The notes below the pieces were generated by a model, which was not told where the DNA came from, made no database searches, and was given only the letters and a program-made list of their open reading frames with translations. From the IMG/VR virus record IMGVR_UViG_3300037189_011092, positions 1-39,529 of that record: a stretch of 39,529 nucleotides of DNA. The stretch is one strand, 5' to 3'. The DNA is from a virus. Positions 1 to 6,726 of the stretch are shown one piece after another (positions within the stretch are counted from its first letter, which is position 1; each line of letters begins with the position of its first letter). The position numbers were made by a program, and so were the translations under genes.

Positions 1-108
1 CATCGAAAACTTATATATAATATAGCATCCTCAAAGTCTATACAAGAGGACGATGACGATGCTTTAGATTATGCTTATGTGGCACATACAAAAACTAAAC
101 GTCGTTAA
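1..108 (+). CDS. C-terminal end of an unidentified protein (5' truncated)
   Basis: Frame 1 is open from the first base to a TAA at 106-108 and gives 35 residues ending in a basic tail (HTKTKRR) preceded by an acidic run (EDDDD). The gene starts outside the window. In T4, genes 33 and 59 (late-transcription co-activator and helicase loader) lie just upstream of gene 32, so one of these is possible from position alone. The short tail has no motif I can recognise. It could also be a phage-specific small protein. The 35 bases between it and gp32 hold a strong ribosome binding site for gp32. Confidence 0.5.
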   Translation, partial: HRKLIYNIASSKSIQEDDDDALDYAYVAHTKTKRR

Positions 109-131
109 TATAAAACTATACACCGTTATAC

Positions 132-139
132 AAGGAGAT
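132..139 (+). promoter_or_regulatory. Strong ribosome binding site of gp32
   Basis: AAGGAGAT lies five bases before the ATG at 144 and is a near-ideal Shine-Dalgarno sequence. It fixes the gp32 start and fits a protein that is made in large amounts. Most downstream structural genes have much weaker sites and rely on coupling. Confidence 0.8.
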
Positions 140-143
140 ACAA

Positions 144-1070
144 ATGGCATTTCAATCACTATCTGATCTAAGAAAATCCCGCGGCGGATTCGACAACCTT
201 ATGAAAGAGGTTGAGAAAATTGGAAACCCCCAAGGCGAGTCAAAAGGAAGCGATGACCGCTTCTGGCAACCCGAAGTAGATAAAGCAGGCAATGGCTATG
301 CTGTTATCAGATTTTTACCCCCACCTAAAGGCGAAGAATTACCCTGGGTTCGTATTTGGAATCATGGTTTCCAAGGACCTACAGGTAAATGGTATATTGA
401 AAATTCTTTGACCACAATCGGTAAACCCGATCCTATTTCTGAACACAATACTGAGTTATGGAACTCAGGTTCAGAGGCAAATAAGGAAGTTGCTCGCAAG
501 CAAAAGCGTAAGCTATCTTATATCACAAATATTTTAATTGTTAAGGATCCTTCACACCCTGAAAATGAGGGTAAAGTATTCTTATATAAGTTTGGTAAGA
601 AAATCTTTGACAAGATTAAAGATGTTGCTGAACCACAATTCGAAGATGAGAAACCAGTTAATCCTTTCGATTTCTGGGAAGGTGCAAACTTTAAGCTTAA
701 GATTCGTAATGTAGAAAGTTATCGTAATTACGATAAGTCAGAGTTTGATTCAATTAGTTCAATTTCTGAGGATGATTCTGAAATTGAAACGATATGGGCT
801 AAGCAACATTCGTTGCAACAATTCTTGGATCCTAAGCATTTTAAATCATACGAAGATTTGAAGAAAAAATTCGATATGGTTATGGGTCTTACCGGAGGAA
901 TGGCTCCTGTTAAGAAAGCAGAAGATACTTATTTAGAAGAAGAAGATTTTACTCCTAAAGCTACCGCACCTAAGGTAGAAAAGAAAGTGGAAAAAGCTCC
1001 AGCTAAAGAAGTAGACTTTGATGACGATGATGAATCGCTCTCGTATTTTGCTAAACTAGCAGAAGATTAA
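144..1070 (+). CDS. gp32: Single-stranded DNA-binding protein gp32
   Basis: This 308-residue protein (T4 gp32 has 301) binds and protects single-stranded DNA cooperatively during phage replication and recombination. The N-terminus has the basic B-type region (LRKSRGGFDNLMKEV). The OB-fold core includes WVRIWNHGFQGPTGKWYIE and an HNTELWNSG segment. The end is a Lys/Ala/Pro linker and an acidic tail (DFDDDDESLSYF) of the type that recruits replication partners in T4. T4 gp32 binds zinc through one His and three Cys in the core. Here the matching loop reads TTIGKPDPISEHNTELW and the whole protein contains no cysteine, so the zinc site is absent. The gene has a strong ribosome binding site and ends at a hairpin terminator facing a convergent gene. 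Confidence 0.96.
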   Translation: MAFQSLSDLRKSRGGFDNLMKEVEKIGNPQGESKGSDDRFWQPEVDKAGNGYAVIRFLPPPKGEELPWVRIWNHGFQGPTGKWYIENSLTTIGKPDPISEHNTELWNSGSEANKEVARKQKRKLSYITNILIVKDPSHPENEGKVFLYKFGKKIFDKIKDVAEPQFEDEKPVNPFDFWEGANFKLKIRNVESYRNYDKSEFDSISSISEDDSEIETIWAKQHSLQQFLDPKHFKSYEDLKKKFDMVMGLTGGMAPVKKAEDTYLEEEDFTPKATAPKVEKKVEKAPAKEVDFDDDDESLSYFAKLAED

Positions 1071-1092
1071 AAAAGGCCCGAAAGGGCCTTTT
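1071..1092. terminator. Bidirectional intrinsic terminator between gp32 and the minus-strand tail operon
   Basis: A perfect 9-bp inverted repeat, AAAAGGCCC (1071-1079) and GGGCCTTTT (1084-1092), surrounds a GAAA tetraloop of GNRA type. It starts directly after the gp32 stop codon and ends one base before the minus-strand stop codon at 1094-1096. The A-tract on one arm and T-tract on the other give a U-run after the stem on both strands, so one hairpin can end both convergent transcripts. Confidence 0.92.
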
Positions 1093-1093
1093 A

Positions 1094-2809
1094 TTATGGT
1101 CTCCCCGGTACCGGGGTGCCAAAGAATTTATATAATCCGCCTTGTGTTGGACTTGGATTATATACCGAAGAATTAACTGCAGGCATCGGAGCAGGAGGTG
1201 CACTATTGACATTATTGATAGTAGTGGTTGCATAGTTTGCCATAGCTTCCTTTGCAGGGTTTAACAAGTCCTTTCCTTGTTCATATGTTTCGGAAAGAGC
1301 TTCACCTAACGAAGTACCGAATGTAGGCGCCAAATTAATTCTTTTACTTACCATATTTCCTTGTGCATCAGGTACATCAACATTAAACCCGATATCGTTT
1401 AACATTGGTTCAACTGATTTTTTAAAACCTTCCATTGCGACTTGCTCTATAAAATCTTCAAGTTTATCTTCTAATGTTAGGAATCCTTTTAATCCTTCTG
1501 CCATCATTCCTTTAAACTTATCCTGCCAACTATCTAAGTCCTTATAAGCTTTAGCAACAAGCGTATCTACTTCGCTCTCGGTTTCTTTTTTAAGTTTTTC
1601 TGCAGACTTTTTGGCACCGTTAATCATTTCATCTCTAAATTTTTTATCATCCTCATTTGTAACGCCTGTTACTGCATCTTCTTTTTCTTGTTTTCTTTTT
1701 AGATAGTCATCTACTTGACCAGATGGTCCTTTAAATCCAGAAAAAGGATTAAGGCTACTACCTACATCTTTTAAAATGTCAGTAAAACTTTTATCTGGAT
1801 TTTGAGATGCTTCTGTTAAAATTTCTGCAGCAATAAGTAGACCCGTTATCCATCCCGCACCTTTTAATGCGCCAGATAATCTGCCCCCACCGTTAGGAGT
1901 TACGTCGGTAATAGGTTGACCTGAGCCGCCAAACCCCTTTGGCTTAAATGGTGGTTTTTTACCATCATTAGGCAATTGCTTGTTATCTGGTCCAGGTAAT
2001 TGGGGAGGTTGGCCTGTTCCTCCGCCGCCAGGTGGGACAATTATAGGCGGGGCTCCTCGACCTCCCCCACCCGGTCCTGTAGTTGTGGGTGGGCCTCCCC
2101 TAAAAAGATTTGTTAAACCTGTTATTGCCGCAGTTATCAACGCAATTGCTTTTTCTAATACGCCACCTAGTCCTGCAATGGCTGCAGCAAAAATTGGTCC
2201 TAATGCTATTAACGCTCCACCTATCATAGAACCTAAACCGGATAAGGCTCCTCCCAATAAACTTCCTGCGCCAGAAGCAAGACCGCCCAACATACTTCTA
2301 CCTCCGCCACCTCCTCCGCCAAGATTATTTAATTTGTTGGCAATAGCAGTAGCTAACATTTCTCTGTCATATGCTTTTGTTTTATCAGAATACTGGTTTT
2401 TAATAAATCGAATATCTTTTGATTGAAGGTCAGTTATATCTTTAAGTGCACTAATTTCATTTAATAAATTTTGCTGATATTTAGATGGCCCAAACATCTT
2501 AGTAAACAAATTAGTAAAGAACCCTTTATCGGGACTAGCGCCGCCCGCACCAGACTTAGGTCCTATTTGTGTACCATTGATACTAGTACCTCTGCGCATA
2601 CTATCTAAATATTTTTTAATTTCAGATATACCGCTTAGATTCTGAGCGAAGCTTTTTTTCAGATCACCCATATCCTTTTTAACATTACCAAATTCTTTCC
2701 GCTGAGATATTATAGTGTCGGATAAAGAATGTAGCACCTTTGACTGGGCATTCAAATTCTCAGATTGTGATTTGATTGAATCTAATAGTTGGTTTATTGG
2801 TATGGTCAT
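1094..2809 (-). CDS. Probable tail tape measure / baseplate hub protein (gp29-like)
   Basis: The protein has 571 residues, close to the 590 of T4 gp29, the tail-length ruler. Residues 1-75 are predicted to be a helical coiled coil rich in polar heptads. A Gly7 run lies at about 164-170, a long hydrophobic Gly/Ala/Leu/Ile segment at about 171-235, a Pro/Gly-rich linker at about 237-310, then a second hydrophobic helix and a charged helical C-terminal region. Coiled coil plus hydrophobic segments is typical of tape measure proteins, which are stored in the tail tube and may enter the host membrane. It directly follows the gp26/gp51-like tail-assembly genes, as tape measure genes follow chaperone genes in many tailed phages. 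I infer gp29 from size, order and composition, not from a diagnostic motif. A different Gly-rich virion protein is the alternative. Confidence 0.68.
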   Translation of the reverse strand: MTIPINQLLDSIKSQSENLNAQSKVLHSLSDTIISQRKEFGNVKKDMGDLKKSFAQNLSGISEIKKYLDSMRRGTSINGTQIGPKSGAGGASPDKGFFTNLFTKMFGPSKYQQNLLNEISALKDITDLQSKDIRFIKNQYSDKTKAYDREMLATAIANKLNNLGGGGGGGRSMLGGLASGAGSLLGGALSGLGSMIGGALIALGPIFAAAIAGLGGVLEKAIALITAAITGLTNLFRGGPPTTTGPGGGGRGAPPIIVPPGGGGTGQPPQLPGPDNKQLPNDGKKPPFKPKGFGGSGQPITDVTPNGGGRLSGALKGAGWITGLLIAAEILTEASQNPDKSFTDILKDVGSSLNPFSGFKGPSGQVDDYLKRKQEKEDAVTGVTNEDDKKFRDEMINGAKKSAEKLKKETESEVDTLVAKAYKDLDSWQDKFKGMMAEGLKGFLTLEDKLEDFIEQVAMEGFKKSVEPMLNDIGFNVDVPDAQGNMVSKRINLAPTFGTSLGEALSETYEQGKDLLNPAKEAMANYATTTINNVNSAPPAPMPAVNSSVYNPSPTQGGLYKFFGTPVPGRP

Positions 2810-2811
2810 TC

Positions 2812-3006
2812 TTAGCGATCCTTACTTGCCTTTTGTTTTAATTTTTCATTTTGTTCATTAATATAGTTTAATAACATAGTAACGTAAATATCTCTTTCCC
2901 ACGGTATCATATCTTCTATCTCGGATAATGAATAATTATGATTATTTACGAGAGAAAAGTTTAACTTATAATAGTTAAGAAGTCCTTCGTGTGAAAGAGT
3001 TAGACG
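2812..3006 (-). CDS. gp51-like C-terminal extension of gp26, reached only by -1 frameshift
   Basis: The -1 frame relative to gp26 is open from an in-frame TGA at 3027-3025 to a TAA at 2814-2812. From the slippery site it adds 64 residues, starting RLTLSHEGLLNYYKL and containing SEIEDMIPWERDIYVTML and a Lys-rich end (EKLKQKASKDR). No ATG, GTG or TTG occurs in this frame before the ATG inside EDMIPW, about half-way along. Expression as a separate full-length protein is therefore unlikely. A slip on T_TTT_TTC would give a 293-residue gp26 fusion. The position between gp26 and the tape measure candidate matches T4 gene 51 (baseplate hub assembly factor). The PWERDIY core resembles tail-assembly chaperone extensions as I remember them. 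The TAA lies two bases before the next ATG (2809). Confidence 0.8.
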   Translation of the reverse strand, partial: RLTLSHEGLLNYYKLNFSLVNNHNYSLSEIEDMIPWERDIYVTMLLNYINEQNEKLKQKASKDR

Positions 3007-3692
3007 AAAAAATTTTGCAGGCCCTCAAGAGTAACTTCATTATGGGCACCGCATTTTGAGCAATTCTGTTCTATATGTTGAGTAACTTTTGGCATAGTTA
3101 TAAAGAACTGTTCCAATTTTTCAAACTGTGCTCTTGAAAAAGAATTGACAAATTCTATTAATTCTTCCTTTGTATAGTCCTCAGTGTATTGCTCATCTGT
3201 AAATACCGCCTTAATACAAGTGCATAACATTTCCACTACAGACTCAGATTTAAAATTCTCATAAATTGCTGCCATTTCTTCAAATTTAGGATATCGCATT
3301 TCTAATCCTATTGTATCAGTAATGAATATTTTTGTAGTATGCTCAGGATTACGCTTAACTTCTGCTTTAGTTATATCTAGTTCAAAGTTTATTTCGTTTT
3401 CGCAATTGTTGCACTTTAAATTTAAACTTGTCATTTCTCCTATAGATTTTGCTCGTATATTTAAAAACAAATATTCTATATCAAAATTTGGTAAAGTTCT
3501 AACATCAAGTTTATTAAATGTGCAAACATCTACTAAATCTGTTACTATTCTTTGTATCTCTGTTCCATCTGATTCTAATGCGGTTAAAAGTATTTTATAT
3601 TCCTTTACTAGGAAAGGTCTATACTTAACCTTTTGGTCGGTTGATGGTAAAGTCAATTCATAGGTAGGTGTTTCTAATTTTGGTAAAGCCAT
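3000..3692 (-). CDS. gp26: Baseplate hub / tail assembly protein gp26
   Basis: This 230-residue protein (T4 gp26 has 208) fits the T4 baseplate-protein family needed to assemble the central hub. Two CxxC pairs, C94/C97 (CNNCE) and C211/C214 (CSKCG), could form a zinc ribbon. The N-terminal motif with YELTLPSTDQKVKYRPF and EYKILL is typical of cyanophage-type gp26. The start at 3692 has a good ribosome binding site (AGGAGA, plus-strand TCTCCT at 3697-3702). The last codons hold the TTT TTC slippery pair just before the stop, so this protein is likely the short product of a pair. It follows the gp54-like gene by 25 bases in the minus-strand operon. Confidence 0.85.
   Translation of the reverse strand: MALPKLETPTYELTLPSTDQKVKYRPFLVKEYKILLTALESDGTEIQRIVTDLVDVCTFNKLDVRTLPNFDIEYLFLNIRAKSIGEMTSLNLKCNNCENEINFELDITKAEVKRNPEHTTKIFITDTIGLEMRYPKFEEMAAIYENFKSESVVEMLCTCIKAVFTDEQYTEDYTKEELIEFVNSFSRAQFEKLEQFFITMPKVTQHIEQNCSKCGAHNEVTLEGLQNFFV
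3006..3012 (-). other. Programmed -1 frameshift site (slippery heptamer T_TTT_TTC)
   Basis: In the gp26 frame the codons are AAT TTT TTC GTC TAA. The last T of AAT plus TTT TTC gives the canonical X_XXY_YYZ heptamer T TTT TTC. Slippage joins gp26 to the overlapping 64-codon frame ending at 2812. A possible stimulatory hairpin starts seven bases downstream: TCTTTC (2998-2993) can pair with GAAGGA (2988-2983), with one G-T pair and a four-base loop. The hairpin is weak, so the heptamer and the missing start codon carry the argument. Confidence 0.8.
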
Positions 3693-3717
3693 ATTATCTC
3701 CTGTTTTTCATTTAGGG

Positions 3718-4521
3718 TTATCTTGCAAATTCTCGTAATTGTTCTGTAGTAAGACCCGTTGTTCCTGGGCCAAAGTTTCCAGTTGGGGTAGGAGTGAAAC
3801 TTGTACTTCCACCTATATCTAAAGGATTGCTTGGTCTAACTGTTGATCTATCGTAAGGTTGATTCTCAAATGGTATAGTAAACAATTCCGCAGTATTTTC
3901 TTGAACATCTGCAACCGGAGGGGAAATGGGGGCCAACGGATTAGATTTATTAGGGGTAACAGGTGCTGAAATTTTATCTACTGCAGAATGATCTGCATAC
4001 CATCTTCTATAAACAAAAGTCACATTTAATTTCTGTACAGAATTTTGATTGCCTTGATTTAAATCTAACATAGATAATGTTTTAGGAAATACATCTTCAA
4101 ACACAGCGGAATAAACATCTTGATCTTGTTGATTAAGTTGCGTTATTCTCATAGTTGATGTATATTCCCTAGAATAGTTTACGTGAAAACTATAAGGATC
4201 TATAACTAGTTGCATCCATGCATCAAAATACCCCTTGACATCCATATTACCATCTATTATAAAAGATAGTGTTATACCATCCCCACCGTAGTCTACACTA
4301 GTTGGTCTTTGATATGCCGGGCCATAAATTCTTTGTTGCCTAACACCTATATTATGTGAAGGCAAATTTGCTGATTCGCAAAATAAAGATATTAATCGAA
4401 GATCAGGTATTGTAGATAATAGTCGAATAGGTGTTGGAATTAAAACCTCAAATCTATTAGGTCTTGCGACTCCTTTACTTCGAATTTGAGTTTGAAAATC
4501 TCTTATTGTGAAGTTTGCCAT
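3718..4521 (-). CDS. gp54: Baseplate tail tube initiator, gp54-like
   Basis: The protein has 267 residues. Its N-terminal part (MANFTIRDFQTQIRSKGVARPNRFEV style) closely parallels the tube protein encoded at 36586 (VDRFKAELTNGGARPNQFAV). Both share the pattern of a short N-terminal helix, an 'ARPN-F-V' strand, then 'LPG/LPSxxIGV...Y.GR/GPAY...' and a 'MQLVIDP/MEQWMNGIEN' helix. This tube-like fold with a Pro/Thr-rich C-terminal extension (after about residue 185) fits gp54, which primes tube polymerisation on the baseplate. The extension and low complexity after residue 235 are phage-specific. gp48 is the other candidate for this role, but that is better matched by the gene at 5563. It lies 12 bases after the upstream minus-strand gene. 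Confidence 0.75.
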   Translation of the reverse strand: MANFTIRDFQTQIRSKGVARPNRFEVLIPTPIRLLSTIPDLRLISLFCESANLPSHNIGVRQQRIYGPAYQRPTSVDYGGDGITLSFIIDGNMDVKGYFDAWMQLVIDPYSFHVNYSREYTSTMRITQLNQQDQDVYSAVFEDVFPKTLSMLDLNQGNQNSVQKLNVTFVYRRWYADHSAVDKISAPVTPNKSNPLAPISPPVADVQENTAELFTIPFENQPYDRSTVRPSNPLDIGGSTSFTPTPTGNFGPGTTGLTTEQLREFAR

Positions 4522-4533
4522 TAATTTTCCGTA

Positions 4534-5070
4534 TTAGTAGGGCGAACCCTTTTGAAACTGTTGTACAGGTAACATTGCCGCAGTTTTCCAATCTGAAAAA
4601 TTTATTTTTAAAAACCTACTTCTCATATGACTGGTAAGATAATGCTTTACGCATTGTTTTGCCGGCGCAAATCTTGCGGTATTGTCTATTAGTTGCCATG
4701 ACAAATTTATCTTTGTTCTTTCAGTAATACGTGCATCTGCAGTTAATTTGCTTAATTCTTCAACCAATTTAAAGCGAGAACCGTATGGTAAATAATGCAA
4801 ATTCAATCCTAAAAATCCTGCAGCAACACTTTTGAAGGGAATAACTAAGGGGGCTGTATCATAATAGGGTAGCGTTTCTTTATATTTTGGATCATATAAA
4901 AACAAATACATATTACCTGGAACTATAGAACCTACAAGGGATTGATTTGATAACGTATCTGTACCTTCAAGTCCTAATGCTAAACGCTTGCCCTGCCCCT
5001 TATACCAGTTAAAAGATTTCTCTTGATCGTCTGAGGTTATTCTAATAGGGCGGTATCTTTTATCTGCCAT
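4534..5070 (-). CDS. Conserved T4-superfamily protein of unknown function
   Basis: This 178-residue soluble protein has a GNMYLFLYDPKYKETLPYYD segment, then PLVIPF and GFLGLNLHYLPYGSR, a combination I recall from uncharacterised proteins of many T4-like phages. It shows no signal peptide, membrane segment or catalytic motif. The C-terminal half is basic, with KINLSWQLIDNTARFAPA and KHYLTSHMRSRFLKI. It overlaps the end of gp4 by 11 bases, so the two are translationally coupled. T4 places tail-completion gp3 (176 residues) and DNA-end protein gp2 beside gp4, so a head or tail completion role is plausible. Similarity to either is not visible. Confidence 0.82.
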   Translation of the reverse strand: MADKRYRPIRITSDDQEKSFNWYKGQGKRLALGLEGTDTLSNQSLVGSIVPGNMYLFLYDPKYKETLPYYDTAPLVIPFKSVAAGFLGLNLHYLPYGSRFKLVEELSKLTADARITERTKINLSWQLIDNTARFAPAKQCVKHYLTSHMRSRFLKINFSDWKTAAMLPVQQFQKGSPY

Positions 5071-5518
5071 TAACTACCCCTAAATCTTTTTCTGTTAGTA
5101 TCATAAACTTCATATTTCTATCCTCACAAAATTCAAATGCTGCTTTCCATTTAGCTTCATTTACACCATATTGAAACACTTCGTCTATGAACCTCTTTGT
5201 CTTTTTCTTAGGAATTTCCGGAGGTTTAGTAAACCTCTCAGGTTTAATTTCTATTAAATATTTTTGGGGTTCTCCCGTTTTATTCTTTACTTTCATATAA
5301 AAATCCACGAAATACCTATGTACTTTTCTATCTATAGGCGACACGTAGGGCACAATAACTATCTCAGATCCCCATTCCTGCACAGATGGATTTATGTCAC
5401 ACCATTTCATAAATCTAAGTTCCCACAAGGAACGATATACAATATTAGCCACGTCCCCTCTATATTTTCCGGGATTCTTAGGTCTAAACTTTCCTTTGTA
5501 CGTTTTGGTATATAACAT
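5060..5518 (-). CDS. gp4: Head completion protein gp4 (nuclease fold)
   Basis: At 152 residues it matches T4 gp4 (150), which acts after DNA packaging so that tails can join heads. The N-terminal NIVYRSLWELRFMKWCD and the central HRYFVDFYMK ... YLIEIKP segments form a restriction-endonuclease-like site: E33, D72 and E90-x-K92. This is the arrangement seen in TnsA-type nucleases. The site appears intact, so nuclease or DNA-end trimming activity is possible. It is the first gene of the minus-strand operon and starts 28 bases from a late-promoter-like sequence. Confidence 0.88.
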   Translation of the reverse strand: MLYTKTYKGKFRPKNPGKYRGDVANIVYRSLWELRFMKWCDINPSVQEWGSEIVIVPYVSPIDRKVHRYFVDFYMKVKNKTGEPQKYLIEIKPERFTKPPEIPKKKTKRFIDEVFQYGVNEAKWKAAFEFCEDRNMKFMILTEKDLGVVNGR

Positions 5519-5522
5519 TTGC

Positions 5523-5530
5523 TATAAATA
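5523..5530 (+). promoter_or_regulatory. T4-type late promoter upstream of gp48
   Basis: TATAAATA is an exact match to the T4 late promoter element read by sigma gp55. It lies 32 bases before the gp48 ATG in the only gap between the divergent operons. Its location in a short non-coding gap supports function. Confidence 0.75.
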
Positions 5531-5546
5531 ATATTAACTTCAACAA

Positions 5547-5554
5547 TATTTATT
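5547..5554 (-). promoter_or_regulatory. Late-promoter-like element for the minus-strand tail operon
   Basis: On the minus strand the sequence reads AATAAATA, one base from the T4 late consensus and matching the looser NATAAATA form described for cyanophage late promoters. It lies 28 bases before the gp4 start at 5518. It faces the plus-strand element at 5523, so the two late promoters overlap in a 44-base divergent region. Confidence 0.6.
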
Positions 5555-5562
5555 AGAGAACA

Positions 5563-6726
5563 ATGGCAAACTCTTTAGACCCCACACAAGATCCTGTAGC
5601 GGCGGGTAGAAATTTAGATAGAAAATATCAGAACCAAAATGATCTAAGAGGCAACTACAATATTGGTACTCTCGAATATCCGGAAGGTCTTCGCGATAAA
5701 CCAGATCTTCAACATTATGTTGCTTTTTTTATAAATGTTAGGGACAAAAGTACCACTTCTACTAATACCGGGGCAAATAATTCAAAAAAAGAAGATAAAG
5801 ATTACTACGTAAGTGCGGATGAGCAAAAAAGATTGGATGCTTTGCAAAGAGCTGAAGGTAGATTATCCCAAAATGCGATTAACTCTGCAACAAAAACCGT
5901 CGCAGACAATTCAGGAAAAATTGTAGGAGCTCTAACATTTTTACACGGGGTAGGTACTGCATCTCGTATTAGGGACGTTCTATCAGCAGGGGTTAGAGGT
6001 CTTGCTACAGGTATTGTAGCTTCCGCAGCACAAAAAGAGATAGCAAAATTAAATTTAGACGCATTCACGTCTAGTACAACCAAAAGATTAAAAGATGTAA
6101 TTACTTTACATGTGGACGAAAAGCCAAGTGTAAAGTACGGGGTAAACTATAGTACTGCTGAAATTAGCGCGCTAGCGGGTATTATGATTGAAGGTTCTGC
6201 AAGTGCCACCGCAGATAATATACAAGGATTTGCTAGAGAAGCACAGGGAAGATTTTTGACTACTTTAGCACAGGCACCCCAATTTGGAGCAGCCAGAGGT
6301 TTTATTAATGATATTCGAGAACTATCGTCAAAGACAAAAACTAATCCTTTTAGAGAAACTTTATTTGAATCAATTGATACAAGACAATTTAATTTTAGAT
6401 ATAGATTTTATCCTAGCAGCAGACAAGAAACTGAAAAGGTAAAGGCTATCATAGATAAATTTAAATATCATATGTATCCTACTCTTACTCCTAATAAGTT
6501 ATTTTATGTATATCCTGCAGAGTTTGATATACAATATTATTTTGGGGATGAGGAAAATAAATATTTACATAAGTTTACAAAATGTGCATTAACAGACATG
6601 CAAATAGATTACGGTGGAGAACAATTTGTTACTTTTGATAATGGTGCCCCCGCAGAGATTGGCATGACTTTATCTTTTACCGAATTAGAACAACTAAACT
6701 CTCAAAAAGTAACAGATGGCTATTAA
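5563..6726 (+). CDS. gp48: Baseplate tail tube cap gp48
   Basis: The protein has 387 residues (T4 gp48 has 364). The N-terminal region contains NIGTLEYPEGLRDKPDLQHY followed by VAFFINVRDKS, the typical opening of cyanophage-type gp48. The C-terminal part has RFYPSSRQETEKVKAIIDKF, FYVYPAEFDIQYYFG and LTFTELEQL-like endings, seen in tube-cap proteins with a LysM/tube-like end domain. A small Ala/Gly-rich segment (about residues 125-165) is hydrophobic enough to pack or anchor. It starts the plus-strand operon after a TATAAATA element; the ribosome binding site is weak (TTAGAG). It overlaps gp53 by 11 bases. Confidence 0.85.
   Translation: MANSLDPTQDPVAAGRNLDRKYQNQNDLRGNYNIGTLEYPEGLRDKPDLQHYVAFFINVRDKSTTSTNTGANNSKKEDKDYYVSADEQKRLDALQRAEGRLSQNAINSATKTVADNSGKIVGALTFLHGVGTASRIRDVLSAGVRGLATGIVASAAQKEIAKLNLDAFTSSTTKRLKDVITLHVDEKPSVKYGVNYSTAEISALAGIMIEGSASATADNIQGFAREAQGRFLTTLAQAPQFGAARGFINDIRELSSKTKTNPFRETLFESIDTRQFNFRYRFYPSSRQETEKVKAIIDKFKYHMYPTLTPNKLFYVYPAEFDIQYYFGDEENKYLHKFTKCALTDMQIDYGGEQFVTFDNGAPAEIGMTLSFTELEQLNSQKVTDGY

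Noticed and set aside
108-117. TATAAA-like box before gp32
   Set aside because: No matching -35 element is visible at a proper distance, so I do not call a promoter.
1980-2426. A 148-codon plus-strand frame rich in Pro across the tape measure gene
   Set aside because: It is the complement of the Gly-rich repeat in the minus-strand gene, has no ribosome binding site, and its composition is only a mirror of glycine codons.
4534-5070. Naming the 178-residue protein gp3 from its length (T4 gp3 has 176)
   Set aside because: Size and neighbourhood match but no gp3 motif is visible, so the name would be a guess.
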